From Takifugu bimaculatus (Eukaryota; Chordata; Actinopteri; Tetraodontiformes; Tetraodontidae), in NCBI GenBank assembly GCA_004026145.2, contig CP034991.1:9668592-9732591 (forward strand): 64,000 nt of DNA, given 5' to 3'. The notes beneath the pieces are model-generated. The model had not been told where the DNA came from, made no database searches, and was given only the letters and a program-made list of their open reading frames with translations. How positions within the stretch are numbered: position 1 is the stretch's first letter; each line of letters opens with the position of its first letter. A program made the translations under genes and the position numbers. Of this stretch, positions 48,401-61,494 are shown piece by piece.

Positions 48401-48925
48401 TCCCTGTCTAGGTACGGGAGGCTGACTCCATCTCTACTTTTAAGATTAGACTTAAAAACTATCTCTTTGAAAAAGCTTATTATCACTAATTCTGTAGTTC
48501 CAGTTACTATCATAGATAGACAAATTATCAAACTTAGGGGGTCGTCTAATTATTAACATCTTAGTTATGCTGCTATAGGCCGAGGCTGCCGGGGTCCAGA
48601 AACATGATCACCTGACAGGCCTCTGTCACCCCACTGGGTCATGGTCTCCTCTCCTCTCCTCTCCTCTCCTCTCCTCTCCTCTCCTCTCCTCTCCTCTCCT
48701 CTCCTCTCCTCTCCTCTCCTCTCCTCTCCTCTCCTCTCCTCTCCTCTCCTCCCCTCTCCTCTGGTCCTGCTCAAGGTTTTTCCTGTTAAAGGTGAGTTTT
48801 AATAAATATAATGTTGCTTGTTGGGGGTCAGGCCCTGGAATTCTGTAAAGCGCCTAGAAACAATTTTGATTGTAACAGATGCTATATAAATAAAGATTGA
48901 TTGATTAATTGATTGATATTGCAAA
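45470..48925 (+). mobile_element. L2/CR1-clade LINE, longer copy B
   Basis: Order: remnant of an ORF1 SGNH/esterase-like domain (LASGEMFSRMSLLRRWLSRW 45540-45600, then HPTRDGASLISSNLA near 45680); AP endonuclease (45892-46332, CALLNIRTV, LTETWLQEEE, GRGGGVAAIY); linker and RT fragments 46329-46607, 46764-47213, 47304-47927 and 47989-48411, with DLSAAFDTVDHSI and the intact catalytic HCYADDTHLYL near 47680. Frames are broken by several stops and shifts. The 3' UTR includes a (TCCTC)n array and the end is CTATATAAATAAAGATTGA plus (TTGA)n-like tail. Same family as copy A but opposite orientation. Confidence 0.88.
48646..48752. repeat. (TCCTC)n array in LINE copy B
   Basis: About 21 units in the LINE 3' UTR, flanked by the same element sequence as the array in copy A. 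Confidence 0.92.
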
Positions 48926-48950
48926 GCAGTTGTAAATGGTTGAAGCCACA

Positions 48951-48953
<3 letters not shown>

Positions 48954-49029
<76 letters not shown>
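48954..49029. repeat. (TG)n microsatellite
   Basis: About 38 TG units directly after LINE copy B. Confidence 0.95.
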
Positions 49030-49030
<1 letters not shown>

Positions 49031-49730
49031 AGGGGACAAACGCGTCCTGACGCTGTCTCACACACATCTGTCCTCCTATGCTTGTGGGGGCTTGTGAGGA
49101 GAAAATACCTCAACCATTGAGTTAAATGTTGTCATTCTAGTCTGAACTCATTAATATTGTTGTTCTGGTGGATAATAATTTTTGTGTGATGTCTTCTTTT
49201 CCAGCCGATGCTAATGTTGGTGTTTGAGGCCATATCAAGCTTTTCATCACTTCCTGTTTACTTTTCCAGCTGATGTCATTTTTGTGTTGGGTTTAACAAA
49301 TGAAAGAACAGGAAATTAAATGGCAGATAAGACACACGTGTACACATCTGAACATGCATAAAGTCATTCCTCTTGTTCCTTGTCCGCCGGACACATGCAG
49401 ATTTGCCATGGTTGCAACAGCTTTTAATGGAAACAAGTCAGAGGTCAGACATAGCTCAACATTACAATTGTCAAATGGAGCACAAACACATTTTTTTTAT
49501 TTAGTGTTTTGGGGAAACAAAAATGTTTATGAAGTATAGATTAATTCTTAGATTTATTAAATTTCTCATAAATCTCAAATCTGCCAAAATTTTACCTAAT
49601 TCAAAGCAGAAACACTATTGGTGATGTCTGTTTATGTTATAAATGTATCCAAGAGTGTAATCTTGCAATAACTCAGGTCAGATTTTTTTTAAAGAATCTA
49701 CGATTAAATTGAACTCTTTGCATAGTGCTG
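49030..49730. other. Spacer between LINE copy B and slc18a1
   Basis: AT-rich. No gene or repeat recognised apart from a short GTGAGGAG-like piece near 49090 that may belong to the dispersed GTCCTCAC family. Confidence 0.4.
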
Positions 49731-49736
49731 TTTATT
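49731..49736 (-). terminator. slc18a1: Candidate slc18a1 polyadenylation signal
   Basis: TTTATT on + reads AATAAA on the minus strand, about 157 bp past the slc18a1 stop codon. Confidence 0.5.
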
Positions 49737-49892
49737 CAGATTACAATAGGATCTGATTGACAAGGAAACAATGTAACATCACAACATAGACAAGTTGAAG
49801 ACCAAAGGTAATGGGGCAGCTTAAAGATCAAAACCAGGGGGTCACCTGTGTGAGTGTTTGTGTGTGAGTGTGAGTGTGTGCGTGTATGTTTG

Positions 49893-50970
49893 TCACTCCT
49901 CCGTCTCATCTTCTTCACTGTAGTCGCTCAGGGGAAACTCTCGATTCTCCTTCTGTGTGTTGTAGTTTTTCTTCTGATGCATCACACACTCCTGTGAAAT
50001 GATTGCCTACATAGACACACACACACACACACAAAGTCAATCTACTATCTAAAAAAATGCTGTTTTATAAACACTGGAGAACAACTCAGCTTATTTTTCT
50101 TCGGGAGAACAGGATGCAGCCATGTCAGTGGTCACGTGACCAGACTCACCATTTTTTCCTCTCTTACAGCAGGGCTACGCAACAGGACACAGAGGGGGGC
50201 ATACAGGATGTTGATCACTCCAATAAAAACCATGAGAGATGGGAAACCGACCGCCTGGACCAGAGCACCTCCTGTGGACGGTCCTGCAACATGAGAATGT
50301 TAAAAATCATGAAGTGGCGGCTCCTCCCATCCCCCCACAGCGTGTAAGCTGACAGATGTGTAATTATAACACTCCAAGTGAGACTGTTGCTCTGACCACT
50401 TTCAGCAGGATGCTAACGGAGACTGTCACCAGCTGATCTTCCTTTCATCAACAACTGACATACTCTGGATGTATGTGTGAGAGAGTGTGTGTAAATGTGT
50501 TACCTATAGCGAAACCCATACACAATGCTACATCAGCAATAGCGTAGATGCTGCCATAGACAGATGCATGGCGGATGTCAACCAGGTATCCCATAATAGC
50601 CATCATGGAGGAGTCAACCATGCCTGAAGGTTGGTTGTGTCACAGTTACTGATCTTTAACTCAAAAATCCGGCCTGTATTTCCAATAAGTTGAGATCCAA
50701 TTTGATATTTATACACACCAATAGCAAAGCCGAGTCCACCGTTTGGTCCAATCAGACCATAGATACTTGTAGCAAAAGGAACCTGAAAAACACAACACAG
50801 ACACAGACACAGACACAGACACACACATACACACACAAGGATATGAACATACAATTATAGTCTAAATGGATGGAAGGATGGATCCTGTACTCACACACAA
50901 CAGACTGATGCCAACAATAAACATTCCCAACATGGAGCAGAGCCACCTGAAAAACACAGAGACTTATCAG

Positions 50971-51022
<52 letters not shown>

Positions 51023-51989
51023 ACCGTCCCATCTTGTTCGCCAGAAGCCCAAACAGGTTGGTTCCTATTAGGTATGAGACGCTGGCAGGGAGGAAGGCCA
51101 TTCCTGCAGGGAAATCTAGCTTCAGTAGAAAGAACACTGAAAACCCTTGTTTCATACCATCATCAGATGCCTCCTCCTGTCATGTGATCGGCTGTTTGAG
51201 GTATTTTCTACATCAGAGAAATGAGAACATGCTGGAGAGAAGCAAGAGGAAAATACCAAGTTGCCACTTGGAGGAGCACATGGTCTGCATCATCCAGATT
51301 GGCAGCGTTGGCTCCAGGATGGCCACGCCCATATTAGCAAAACAAAGACAACCTGTTGCCAAACAGCAAGACGGAAGGTCAGGATGTGGTGCCTCGGCTG
51401 GCCAATGCCACGATCATGTGACAGTGTCTCACCAGCACTGATGAGGATGTAAGGGTCCTTCAACAGTGTTAGTAGTGGCGTCCCCTCCACACTCTGGAAG
51501 ACAGGAAGTGAAGGTCTCCACACTAGACTAGACCAAAGCAGAACCAGCAGAACCACAACATTGTTGCACTCACCCCAGGAGAGATCTTTGAAGGCTGCAA
51601 GATACACATCTGTAAAGCTGAAAGAAGAAGACATCATTGCGGTCTGCGAGGGTCCGTGGTGTGACAGGCAACAAGCACTCACACTAACCTCCATCAAACA
51701 CGGCGAGAAATGCCAAGATCAAGAAGGGGGTGCTCTTTCCCACAAACTCATACATCACACTACCAAATGGAGCGCCGACTGAAACACAGGAAACACTCCG
51801 TAAATAAGCAAGTGTGTGTGTGTGTGTGTGTGTTTGGTGGGGGGTTCTCACTCAGGACTCCCATAGCCAGTCCACCCAGTGCAATGCCCATGGCGACGCC
51901 TCTCTCTTCATCATCTGTGTACACACTGGCCAGCATACCAAGACCTACACATCGACATGCATCCACACACACACACACACTCACACACA

Positions 51990-52028
<39 letters not shown>

Positions 52029-53891
52029 CATTTGTTGGAGATGCCGTGGAAATTTTAGGTTTTATCTCTATGAAAACGGGGCCAAATTTGTTCTAAAACA
52101 TTTTCTGTGAACACTGGTGCCGTCTCATGACGTGCGTTGAGGACGAAGTCAATATAATGCACACACGGACTGGCCAGGGTGGCATTAGGGATTGGGTTAA
52201 CTAATGAGCATGTCCTGTTTGCTGAAATGACACTTCCATGTGGACAAAACGTCAAAACGACAAGCCTTTTGGTGTGTTCTCCTCCTAGTGACCACAGTCA
52301 GACAGTCTGTCTGAGGTACAAACTATCACCTGTTTCACTTGATGTTCATTTGTCACATCTGTTTATCATCATCGTCATCATCATCACCACCATCATCATC
52401 ACCACCATCATCATCACCACCATCATCATCACCATCATCATCATCATCACCACCACCATCACCATCTCCTTCCTGATAAGGCTCCTGAATGTAGTTTCTG
52501 TTACATCAATTATGTCACTAAAATTGATCAGAAAACCTGAATCTTCACAGTGATCATGATTATTTGGTGTGGAGGTATTTCCACGCTACACTGTGCATGT
52601 GTGATGGCACATGTGTGTGAGTGTGTGTGTTTAATCATCAACCTGCCACAGAAGAGAAGGATGAGCCAATTCCCTGCAGTGAGCGAGCAAAGAACAGCAA
52701 CACATATGTCCCTGAAAATGCAAACACTGGCACACAGACACATACACACACACACACACACACACAGAGTTGATGAGATGTTATATATAACAGTCACACT
52801 GAGGATCTGTAAGTCTGTGTGTGAGAGAGACTTACTGATGGTTGAGACAAACATGATGATAAATCCAGCAAACATGGGGATGTGATATCCAACCCTACAC
52901 ATGTGGAGAAAAGTGGGGCCACTCAGTGCGAACACATGGATTAGGGGTGAATGGTTGTGTGTTTCTATATGTTGGTCCAATACAATACAATTTAATACAA
53001 GTGAGTTTTTGGTGCTGGTACCTGTTGGTGAGAGGACCAACAAAGGGGTTGACAAGCAACTGAACCAGAGCTTTAGATGCAAACAGGAAACCAACACGAA
53101 CATTTTCCTCCTCCAGAAACAAACTGTCCTGAAGACAGGAGGAGTTCTGCAGAGAGAGGGATGGAGTCAATCACCTGTGGTCACTGAGCAGTCGTAGCAA
53201 GCTTGCATCATCCTCCACTTACTGCTGAGTCAGTCCAGTTAACTGGATCTGTGGGCAGACCAGTCCAGGCCGCAGGTTTGGGATAAGGAGAAGCTTCCAT
53301 CCAGCTCTCCACACTGAAGGTGGTGTTGTCAAACAGGGACACCAGGTGAGGAGTCTCCTCTGACCACGGGCCTGTGTAGATGTCCCGGGGAGTTGGGGTG
53401 GGATGAACATTCTGGGCTTTGGGACTGGGATGGTCAATAGTGTACAGGAATGTTGGGATGATGGGCACTGGGGGGAGAAGGATCCATCAAGAGACTGGGA
53501 AGAATGATCATGGTAACATGAAGGTATATTCATCTAGCTGCCACATTAAAGGCTGAGGAGGATGATTTGTTGTCTTGGTGACCTCACTGGTGACAATGTT
53601 GTTTCTGTCTGGAAACCAGAGCTGATGATGGTTTATGAGGACAGAGATGGAACCTGAAAAATCTGCACAAAAACTCCTCTAGACTGAAACCACGAGGCAG
53701 AACCTGCAGCTTGTGTGTGTGTGTGTGTGTCTGTGTGTGTGTCTGTGTGTGTGTGTCTGTGTGTGTCTGTGTGTTTGTGTGTGTGTTTACTCACCAACCA
53801 CTGTCAGCAGCATGTTGTCGAGCAGCAGAGCAACACAAACCACAACCAGGACGAGTCTGGGAGAACCTCGACTCTTATGGAACCATGCCAT
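49893..53891 (-). CDS. slc18a1: Vesicular monoamine transporter 1 (16 coding exons)
   Basis: Twelve-helix MFS proton/monoamine antiporter that loads amines into secretory vesicles. Exons in transcript order: 53891-53795, 53467-53223, 53146-53022, 52894-52836, 52726-52643, 51944-51852, 51778-51689, 51617-51574, 51493-51433, 51352-51257, 51103-51025, 50946-50895, 50782-50719, 50623-50504, 50283-50150, 50006-49893. In phase, 518 residues (human VMAT1 525). TM1 has VALLLDNMLLTVV with the conserved Asp. The luminal loop has N-glycosylation sequons (NTT, NWT, NSS). Other family signatures: GLGMLASVYTDDEERG, LEPTLPIWMMQTMC, SYLIGTNLFGLLANKMGR, AIADVALCMGFAIGPSTGG. VMAT1 rather than VMAT2 by SCLQDSLFLEEE, MFAFSGTY and VPFA. 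The acidic tail is SDYSEEDETEE. A short N-terminus precedes TM1; an upstream noncoding exon is likely, since an acceptor lies at 53902. Confidence 0.93.
50012..50034. repeat. (CA)n, i.e. (TG)n before slc18a1 exon 16
   Basis: On the minus strand the tract TGTGTGTGTGTCTATGTAG leads into the last exon at 50006. Confidence 0.9.
50967..51020. repeat. (CA)n next to slc18a1 exon 11 donor
   Basis: On the minus strand the donor GTCAG is followed at once by (TG)n. Confidence 0.92.
51959..52025. repeat. (CA)n microsatellite in slc18a1 intron 5
   Basis: Imperfect CA array with TCA and ATA interruptions, just upstream (in transcript sense) of exon 6. Confidence 0.85.
52365..52465. repeat. (CAT/CAC)n trinucleotide repeat
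   Basis: Impure TCATCATCACCACCATC array in slc18a1 intron 5. Confidence 0.9.
52745..52766. repeat. (CA)n, i.e. (TG)n before slc18a1 exon 5
   Basis: On the minus strand TG units followed by TGTGTCTGTGTGCCAG precede the exon 5 acceptor (52726). Confidence 0.85.
53707..53788. repeat. (TG/TC)n microsatellite in slc18a1 intron 1
   Basis: TGTGTC-interrupted TG array just inside the donor side of exon 1. Confidence 0.85.
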
Positions 53892-54400
53892 CTCTGAACC
53901 TCTGAACACACACGCACATTCTATTTCTTATTAAATGTGGAGGATGAACAGCAGCTTATCTGATTGATCACTTCTGGATTGACAGATCATCTGAATACAA
54001 TAAATCTTAAACACTGAAATTGATCTTTCAGGATTCATCAAAATTAATGTGTGTTTGAAATCACAATTTAAAATCCAATAAACATATAAAAGCACATTAA
54101 ATATAAAAGCTAAAGCGCTCCTGAACACATGAAAATATATTTGCCTTAAACATGGTAAAAATACAGATGATTCAAATCGGTGATCAAACTAACCTGATGT
54201 AAGAAGAAGAGCCTTTAACCACACACTCACACTCTCTCTCAGTGTTCCTGCTGGAAAAGAACGTTCTTCCTCTGTCAGCCACCGAGGAGCGAGTCAGACT
54301 AACCAAGGATGGAGGAGAGGAGGGAGGAGGACTGAAGGAAGGATGGAAGAGGTGAACGCTTCCTCTCTGCTCTGATAATGACAAAAACAGACAATATGGA
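53892..54400 (-). promoter_or_regulatory. slc18a1: slc18a1 5' leader and candidate promoter
   Basis: A 10-nt 5' leader (53892-53901) follows an acceptor at 53902-53903. A possible noncoding first exon starts at 54194, where the minus strand reads ACATCAG|GTTAGT. The promoter would lie above about 54250. Inferred from splice signals only. Confidence 0.35.
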
Positions 54401-54439
54401 GTCTCTCTCTCACACACACACACACACGTACGCACACGC

Positions 54440-54440
54440 A

Positions 54441-54476
<36 letters not shown>

Positions 54477-54497
54477 TGTGTGTGTGTGTGTGTGTCT
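54440..54497. repeat. (CA)n-(TG)n microsatellite
   Basis: A CA run (54411-54440) switches to a TG run (54444-54496), so the two halves are self-complementary. Confidence 0.85.
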
Positions 54498-54699
54498 GGA
54501 GATGTGTATGATAAGGTCTCCTGCCTCCAGGTTGTTCCAGGGCCTCAATAAAAGGACAACAGATGCTCACAATTGTGACATTGCTTACACACACACGCGC
54601 ACCCTGTGTTTTCCCTGTTTGTATGTGTGCGTGTGTTTCATGGGTGTTAAAATCATGTTTAACCTGTTGGAAAATGACAGTAAATAATCATCTACCACA

Positions 54700-54860
54700 G
54701 TACAACTATAAGACTATACAGTATTACAAAACTGCAGTACCACAATACTGCAGTACACAATACTACAATACTACAATACAGTACTACAATACAACAGCAG
54801 TATTGTAATACTGTAATATTGCAATACTACAGTACTACAATACTACAGTACTACGATAAT
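54700..54860. repeat. Tandem TACTACAATACTACAG-type satellite
   Basis: Short repeating TACTACAGTACTACAA units in both phases, in the slc18a1-dickkopf spacer. Confidence 0.85.
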
Positions 54861-55148
54861 CTGAATCTAATGAACAAAGTGTTATTTCCTGTCAGAGCAG
54901 CTGTGAGTGTTTTTCGTGTTTTTTTGTATTTTTCTGTGAACAGGTGAGTTTTGTCACCTGTCTGTCAGACAAACACACCTGGATTTGTTCCGGTCTCTGA
55001 TCCCAGATGTGTGTGAGCGGAATGAGTACTTTGGATCTGTTTGTTCAGAGCTGAGCTGAGATTTACTATCATCAAACCGTCCACTGACTGTTAATCACTG
55101 TTAATGACCTGCAAACACACCCACATCCGTTTGTCTGAGGGAAGAACA

Positions 55149-55149
<1 letters not shown>

Positions 55150-55203
<54 letters not shown>

Positions 55204-55345
55204 ATATTTCTATCTGCCTGACATATAAATAAACCATTCCCCACCCCCTGACCCCCAACACTGAGCTTACCTGACTCTAACCTCCTTACTTTGCTAGTTG
55301 AATGAGGAGTTTGGTATTTAATATGTAGTATGTACAACACACACA
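55150..55345. repeat. (CA)n plus dispersed GTCCTCAC-family fragment
   Basis: (CA)n at about 55150-55192. After it, CATTCCCCACCCCCTGACCC and TACTTTGCTAGTTGAATG resemble 6440-6680 in fubp3 intron 8. Confidence 0.5.
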
Positions 55346-55693
55346 TATGCATGCACAGACACATGCACACGCCCGCAAACGCGGGCGCACGCGTCGCACA
55401 CGCACGCACACACACTGGCTTGGCTTCCCAGGTGTGTTTTCATCTCTGTGTGGTGTCATGTATCAAAAGCTCCTGTCTCTCCTGAGGCCTCCAGGAAGGA
55501 AGCGAAGGCGGCGGCAGCGGTGTTCCTGATGCGGTCGAGCTTCAAACGCAGCATCCAAACATCTAAGAGTACAGAGACAGATCAGAGGGAGGAGACAGGT
55601 ATAAAACAACCACACCTGAGTTCAGCAGGACACTCACCTGTACAGCAGCAGCAGCCAATACTACTCACCAGAGGATCACTCAGCTGGGGCAGG

Positions 55694-57448
<1,755 letters not shown>

Positions 57449-58247
57449 CCGAGCTGATATAAACTGTAATTTCAACTTCCTTCTGAAAGGTTGTTAACAA
57501 TCACGGTTATATCACCACCGTGGCAGTCATGTTGGTGGACATGTCGGAAACTCTTATGTTCTTGTGTGTACTGTCTCCACTAGCCTGGGTTAGCGTAGCT
57601 TAGCTCAGAGTCCATAGGACTCAGGAAGTCAGGACTAGTTTTAGCCTTTGTTGAGGATTATGAAGCAGAAATGTCATGTTTTTAGACAGAATGGGCCAAT
57701 CAGTAAGACAGATGTAGGACAGTGTTGGTCCAACATATGGTGATAGTGTCTACATCACTGGGCTGGAGCCTCTGGACAGGAAGTGTTAATGAAAAATAAC
57801 CAGTATCAAAGATTATATGAACTGTGTTTCGTGTTTTCTGTGAGTTCAATCCTTCAGTTCAGCTCAAAAGATAATTTTAGTTAGTGCCGGTAGTTTAGTT
57901 TAGTAGTTAGTTTAGCTAACCAGGTGAAATAATTAATTAGGCCCATTTTCTTCAGCTGCAGAAGTTAAAAACACGGACCTGGAATTCAACGCCAGGGTTT
58001 GTTCTGACTACATTCAACCACTGTCAGGGTTCTTTGTCATCCTGATAAATTGGGCCTGATTGAGCTCACTTGGACCTGTGATGTTAGGAATGACCGCGTG
58101 GCGGCGCTGCGGCCCCACAGATCCAGAACCTGCTGTTTTAGTCGCAAGGATCGTTGCTCTTTCAGCAGCTCCAGGTGACAGAATTAAACTCTTTGAGCTC
58201 TTCATTGTTCTTTTAAAAGTATGTGATGTAATTTACCCTAAAGCTCA
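57449..58247 (+). other. Dickkopf-like 3' UTR and spacer
   Basis: Noncoding sequence between two convergent genes. Nothing else recognised. Confidence 0.45.
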
Positions 58248-58253
58248 AATAAA
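58248..58253 (+). terminator. Candidate polyA signal of the dickkopf-like gene
   Basis: AATAAA followed by an A-run, 800 bp after the stop. Confidence 0.4.
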
Positions 58254-58523
58254 AAAAAGATCAAAATGTGTTTGAAGAGTTTTTAATAATTCACACAATA
58301 AAATCATCAGGTCTGATTAGATTAATTATTAAAAACTCCAAAAGAAAATGAGGAAGTCAGCGTCAGGAGACGCAGATCCAGTCAAGATATCAACAGCAGC
58401 TCTGAGGAACCTCCTGACTCCACTCCATGACCATGTCCACCAGCTTCTGAGGGAATCATCTTTATTAATGGATTTAATTTTTTGGAGTTCAACATTCATC
58501 AACTGAATGATGGTAGACCAAAC

Positions 58524-58545
58524 TTTATTTGTCATGTCGTTTATT
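58524..58545 (-). terminator. ppia: Candidate ppia polyadenylation signals
   Basis: Two TTTATT words (58524-58529, 58540-58545) read AATAAA on the minus strand, about 175-195 bp beyond the ppia stop. Confidence 0.5.
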
Positions 58546-58718
58546 TTTTCTCCTTAAAAGCTTTCAGAATTGAAACAGAAACTCTGTCAGGTCACAGATG
58601 CAGCAACATGACATCATTAAATGAATAAAAAAGGGGTGGGGCATGTGGTGCACCATCAGAGGGAATGTTGAATGGCGGCACTGATGCCACAACTGGACAA
58701 GAATAAGAGGTTTAGCAT

Positions 58719-60477
58719 TCAAAGCTGCCCACAGTTGGCGATGATGACATTGGCCTTGGGTTTGCCGCTCTGGCTACCGTACGAGTCCATGGTCTCCACC
58801 AGCTCCATCCCCTCCACCACCTTTCCAAACACCACGTGCTTCCCATCGAGCCTGCCAGGACACACAGCAGGTCAGTGACCAACAACACACAAGTCACACA
58901 AACTACACAAAGGTGGGATCAATGGCGCTGCCACTATTGCATTACAAATGTTTTCTGATGGTCTCTGCCACGCATACTGATGGTCACATGAAGAATGTGG
59001 TCAGGGAAAGTTTCCCTCAGTCACAACTGATCTGGGCTAAAGAACCTTCGGGTTCTCTATGAAGGTTCTTACCACTGTGTTTTGGCTGTGCAGATGAAGA
59101 ACTGGGACCCGTTAGTGTTTGGGCCAGCGTTGGCCATGGACAGAATCCCTGGCCCCGTATGCTTCAAGATGAAGTTCTCATCTTCAAACTTGTTGCCATA
59201 GATGGATTTTCCACCAGTTCCATTGTGGTTGGTAAAATCACCTCCCTGGGGTCAAGACAACCAAGATCAGAGATCCACCAATGAGCCAGCAGCTGGACAC
59301 ATGGAGCTGGACTCACCTGGCACATGAACTGAGGAATGATGCGGTGAAAGGTGGAGCCTTTGTAGCCGAAGCCCTTCTCACCAGTGCAGAGGGCCCGGAA
59401 GTTCTCAGCAGTTTTAGGAACCACATCCGCATGGAGCTGCAGAAAGAGAACAATCCAGTCAGAATTGTGACCCCATAGAGTTATAGTTAACCACAAGTCT
59501 GGAAAAAGACTCAGTGGTTTCATGATCAGCACCCGAAGAAATCTGAGCTAGTTCAAATCTACAGGGTGCTAAAGAGGAGCAGTTGACCAAACGTTCATCT
59601 CCAAACCAGGACACAACAGGAACACATTAACACCCGAAATAACCCGACAACAAGCACCAAACCCCACGCACAAACGTGCATGTAAAGGCCGGAGGTTCGC
59701 CGCAAATACCAGCTGCAATAATGTGGAAATAATATAATAATAATAATCCCGCACCAGTTTATGGTGATAATAACAATAATCACGCACCAGCTAGCTTGCT
59801 AAGGCTTTGGAGTGTTGTATAACGTTCTTGTTGCTGGGAGACACAAAAGGCTAAAGGTTGATGCCCCCCCAAGCACCGTGGAACTTTCCAGAAAAGCACT
59901 GAGGAACTGGCGCCGTTATCCTCATTAAACACGCTTCAATAATCCGCAAAACGAGAGGGGAACGCCTCGAGGACAGCTGGGTCCCGCATCCTTCTGAATC
60001 TGGTGACAGAGGCGGGACTCTGCGGTGATTCACGTGTGCGTAACAAAGGCCGGGCTGCTCTTTATCTGCGCAGCTTTGCATCACCCGCTATGCTAACGGC
60101 TGCCTGGGCCGTTATTTGGCCATTGAGGTTTCTCTTGCATTTAAAGGCCACAGCACACCCGCTGTTATAACGCAAACTAGTCCACTGCATGTACGTTACA
60201 AAGCTCTTTATAGGAATGTGAGGTTTCGGAGGTACCGTTAGGCGCTTGAGTTTGACGCGTAAACGAAGTGACTCGCGACAGGAAGGCTGCGGAATGAAGG
60301 AAACGGTGGAAAATCGCTGGATCAGGGGCGGCGGGCTCCGCCGCGGGGCCTGTGGGCCAACAATGCCGGGGCTGACATGCTTACTTTGCGTTACAGGTAA
60401 AGGTTTACCTCCATCACAATGCGGCCCACTGGCTTGCCATTGGCGGCGATGTCGAAGAACACTCTTGGATTCGCCAT
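58719..60477 (-). CDS. ppia: Peptidyl-prolyl cis-trans isomerase A, cyclophilin A (4 exons)
   Basis: Cytosolic proline isomerase, target of cyclosporin A. Exons in transcript order: 60477-60409, 59436-59317, 59245-59073, 58851-58719. They join to 164 residues, the normal family length, with no targeting peptide. Visible catalytic and ligand residues: FHRIIPQFMCQ (Arg55, Phe60), GGDFTNHNGTGGKSIYG, SMANAGPNTNGSQFFIC, and TQWLDGKHVVFG (Trp121, His126). It ends ANCGQL. Gln precedes Phe60 where mammalian PPIA has Gly. From memory, human PPIA has separate 31- and 89-nt exons; here they are one 120-nt exon. Human PPIA neighbours ZMIZ2, as here. Which teleost copy (ppiaa or ppiab) is not decided. Confidence 0.93.
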
Positions 60478-60567
60478 TGCAGCAGACAGGACTGGAGCAG
60501 AGTGACGTCCGGCGAGGGAACGAAGGTGGTCGCAAGAGCAGAAAAAGGGGGACCGCAGCGGATTTAC

Positions 60568-60575
60568 TTTATATA
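60568..60575 (-). promoter_or_regulatory. ppia: TATA box of ppia
   Basis: The minus strand reads TATATAAA about 91 bp upstream of the ATG, inside GC-rich DNA. Position fits a core promoter with a short 5' UTR. Confidence 0.55.
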
Positions 60576-60609
60576 ACACGCCGGTGGGCGGTAAAGTTCA
60601 GCTAATCAC

Positions 60610-61488
60610 AGCTGCCAAAAAAAACCTGACAGCTTGTATCAACCAATCAAAATGCAGCTGATCCCGCCTTACTCCTTTCGGTCGTGGACGAGCGTTAGAC
60701 CCTATGATTTTGACCCCGCCCCTTTTGTTGTTTCCGGTCCAGCAAACAAGGCTGGAGCCGGAGTCTCCACAGAGCGCACGCGCGTGAGTTCAGACCCGCA
60801 GTCCGTGCACGTGATCGATGAGCCAGGAGATCAAGGGTGCACGCAACCGTGGTACGCACAGTGAGAGAGAAGTCTGACCCGTTCGGAGTTTTTGACAAAC
60901 CCAAAAGGGTGGAAAAGTATCAGGTGCTTACTGGGACAGTGCCATTAAGCACCTGGTGTTTTGAATCTGCTGCTGTGCAACATAAGGCTTGAGGATGAGG
61001 TCTGCCATCAGAGGTCAAAAGATCAGTCACTTTATGCAAAACATCACATTTGTCTATGAATTCTACAAATCCAAAAAACCTGAACTGATTCTGAGAGGAA
61101 AAATCCACAAAACCAGAAGAAACCAGTTGGAAATTATTCCCCATCCTGCAGCATCACGGAGGGATCTGCAGCCGGGCAGTGATCAGTCAACCCCATCGTG
61201 AAGTTCTAGTGTAACAAGACCTCTGCCAGAAGTTGTGGTGCAATAACACATCTTCCGGTAGTTCAGGTGTAATAACCCTGCTGGTAGTTGTGGAGTAATA
61301 AGACCTCTACTGTTAGTTCTCGTGTAATAACACATCTGTCTGAGCAGTCTGCTTTCCTCTAATCCCAGCATGGCATGTTGTCCATGTACCCCTGAAGTGT
61401 GGTTGCTATGCCATGGTCAAGGTGTTTTTGGTTCCTGATGCTTCAGCTTCTCTGGGGATTCAAGCAGCACCTTTGTCTTTCCAGTGTG
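60610..61488. other. Spacer between ppia promoter and zmiz2 3' end
   Basis: GC-rich near the ppia promoter (60690-60850), then AT-rich. No gene recognised. Confidence 0.4.
61197..61345. repeat. Imperfect ~33-bp tandem repeat
   Basis: Four to five diverged units of AGTTNTNGTGTAATAACACNTCT. Confidence 0.75.
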
Positions 61489-61494
61489 TTTATT
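61489..61494 (-). terminator. zmiz2: Candidate zmiz2 polyadenylation signal
   Basis: TTTATT on + (AATAAA on minus), 770 bp past the zmiz2 stop; implies a 0.8 kb 3' UTR. Confidence 0.35.

Noticed and set aside
50603..53468. Several (TG)n/(CA)n-driven Cys-Val frames
   Set aside because: Microsatellite translations; only the spliced slc18a1 exons have family motifs.
60246..60864. Plus-strand frames in the ppia promoter
   Set aside because: GC-rich promoter DNA is stop-poor; no similarity and no splice-linked partner.
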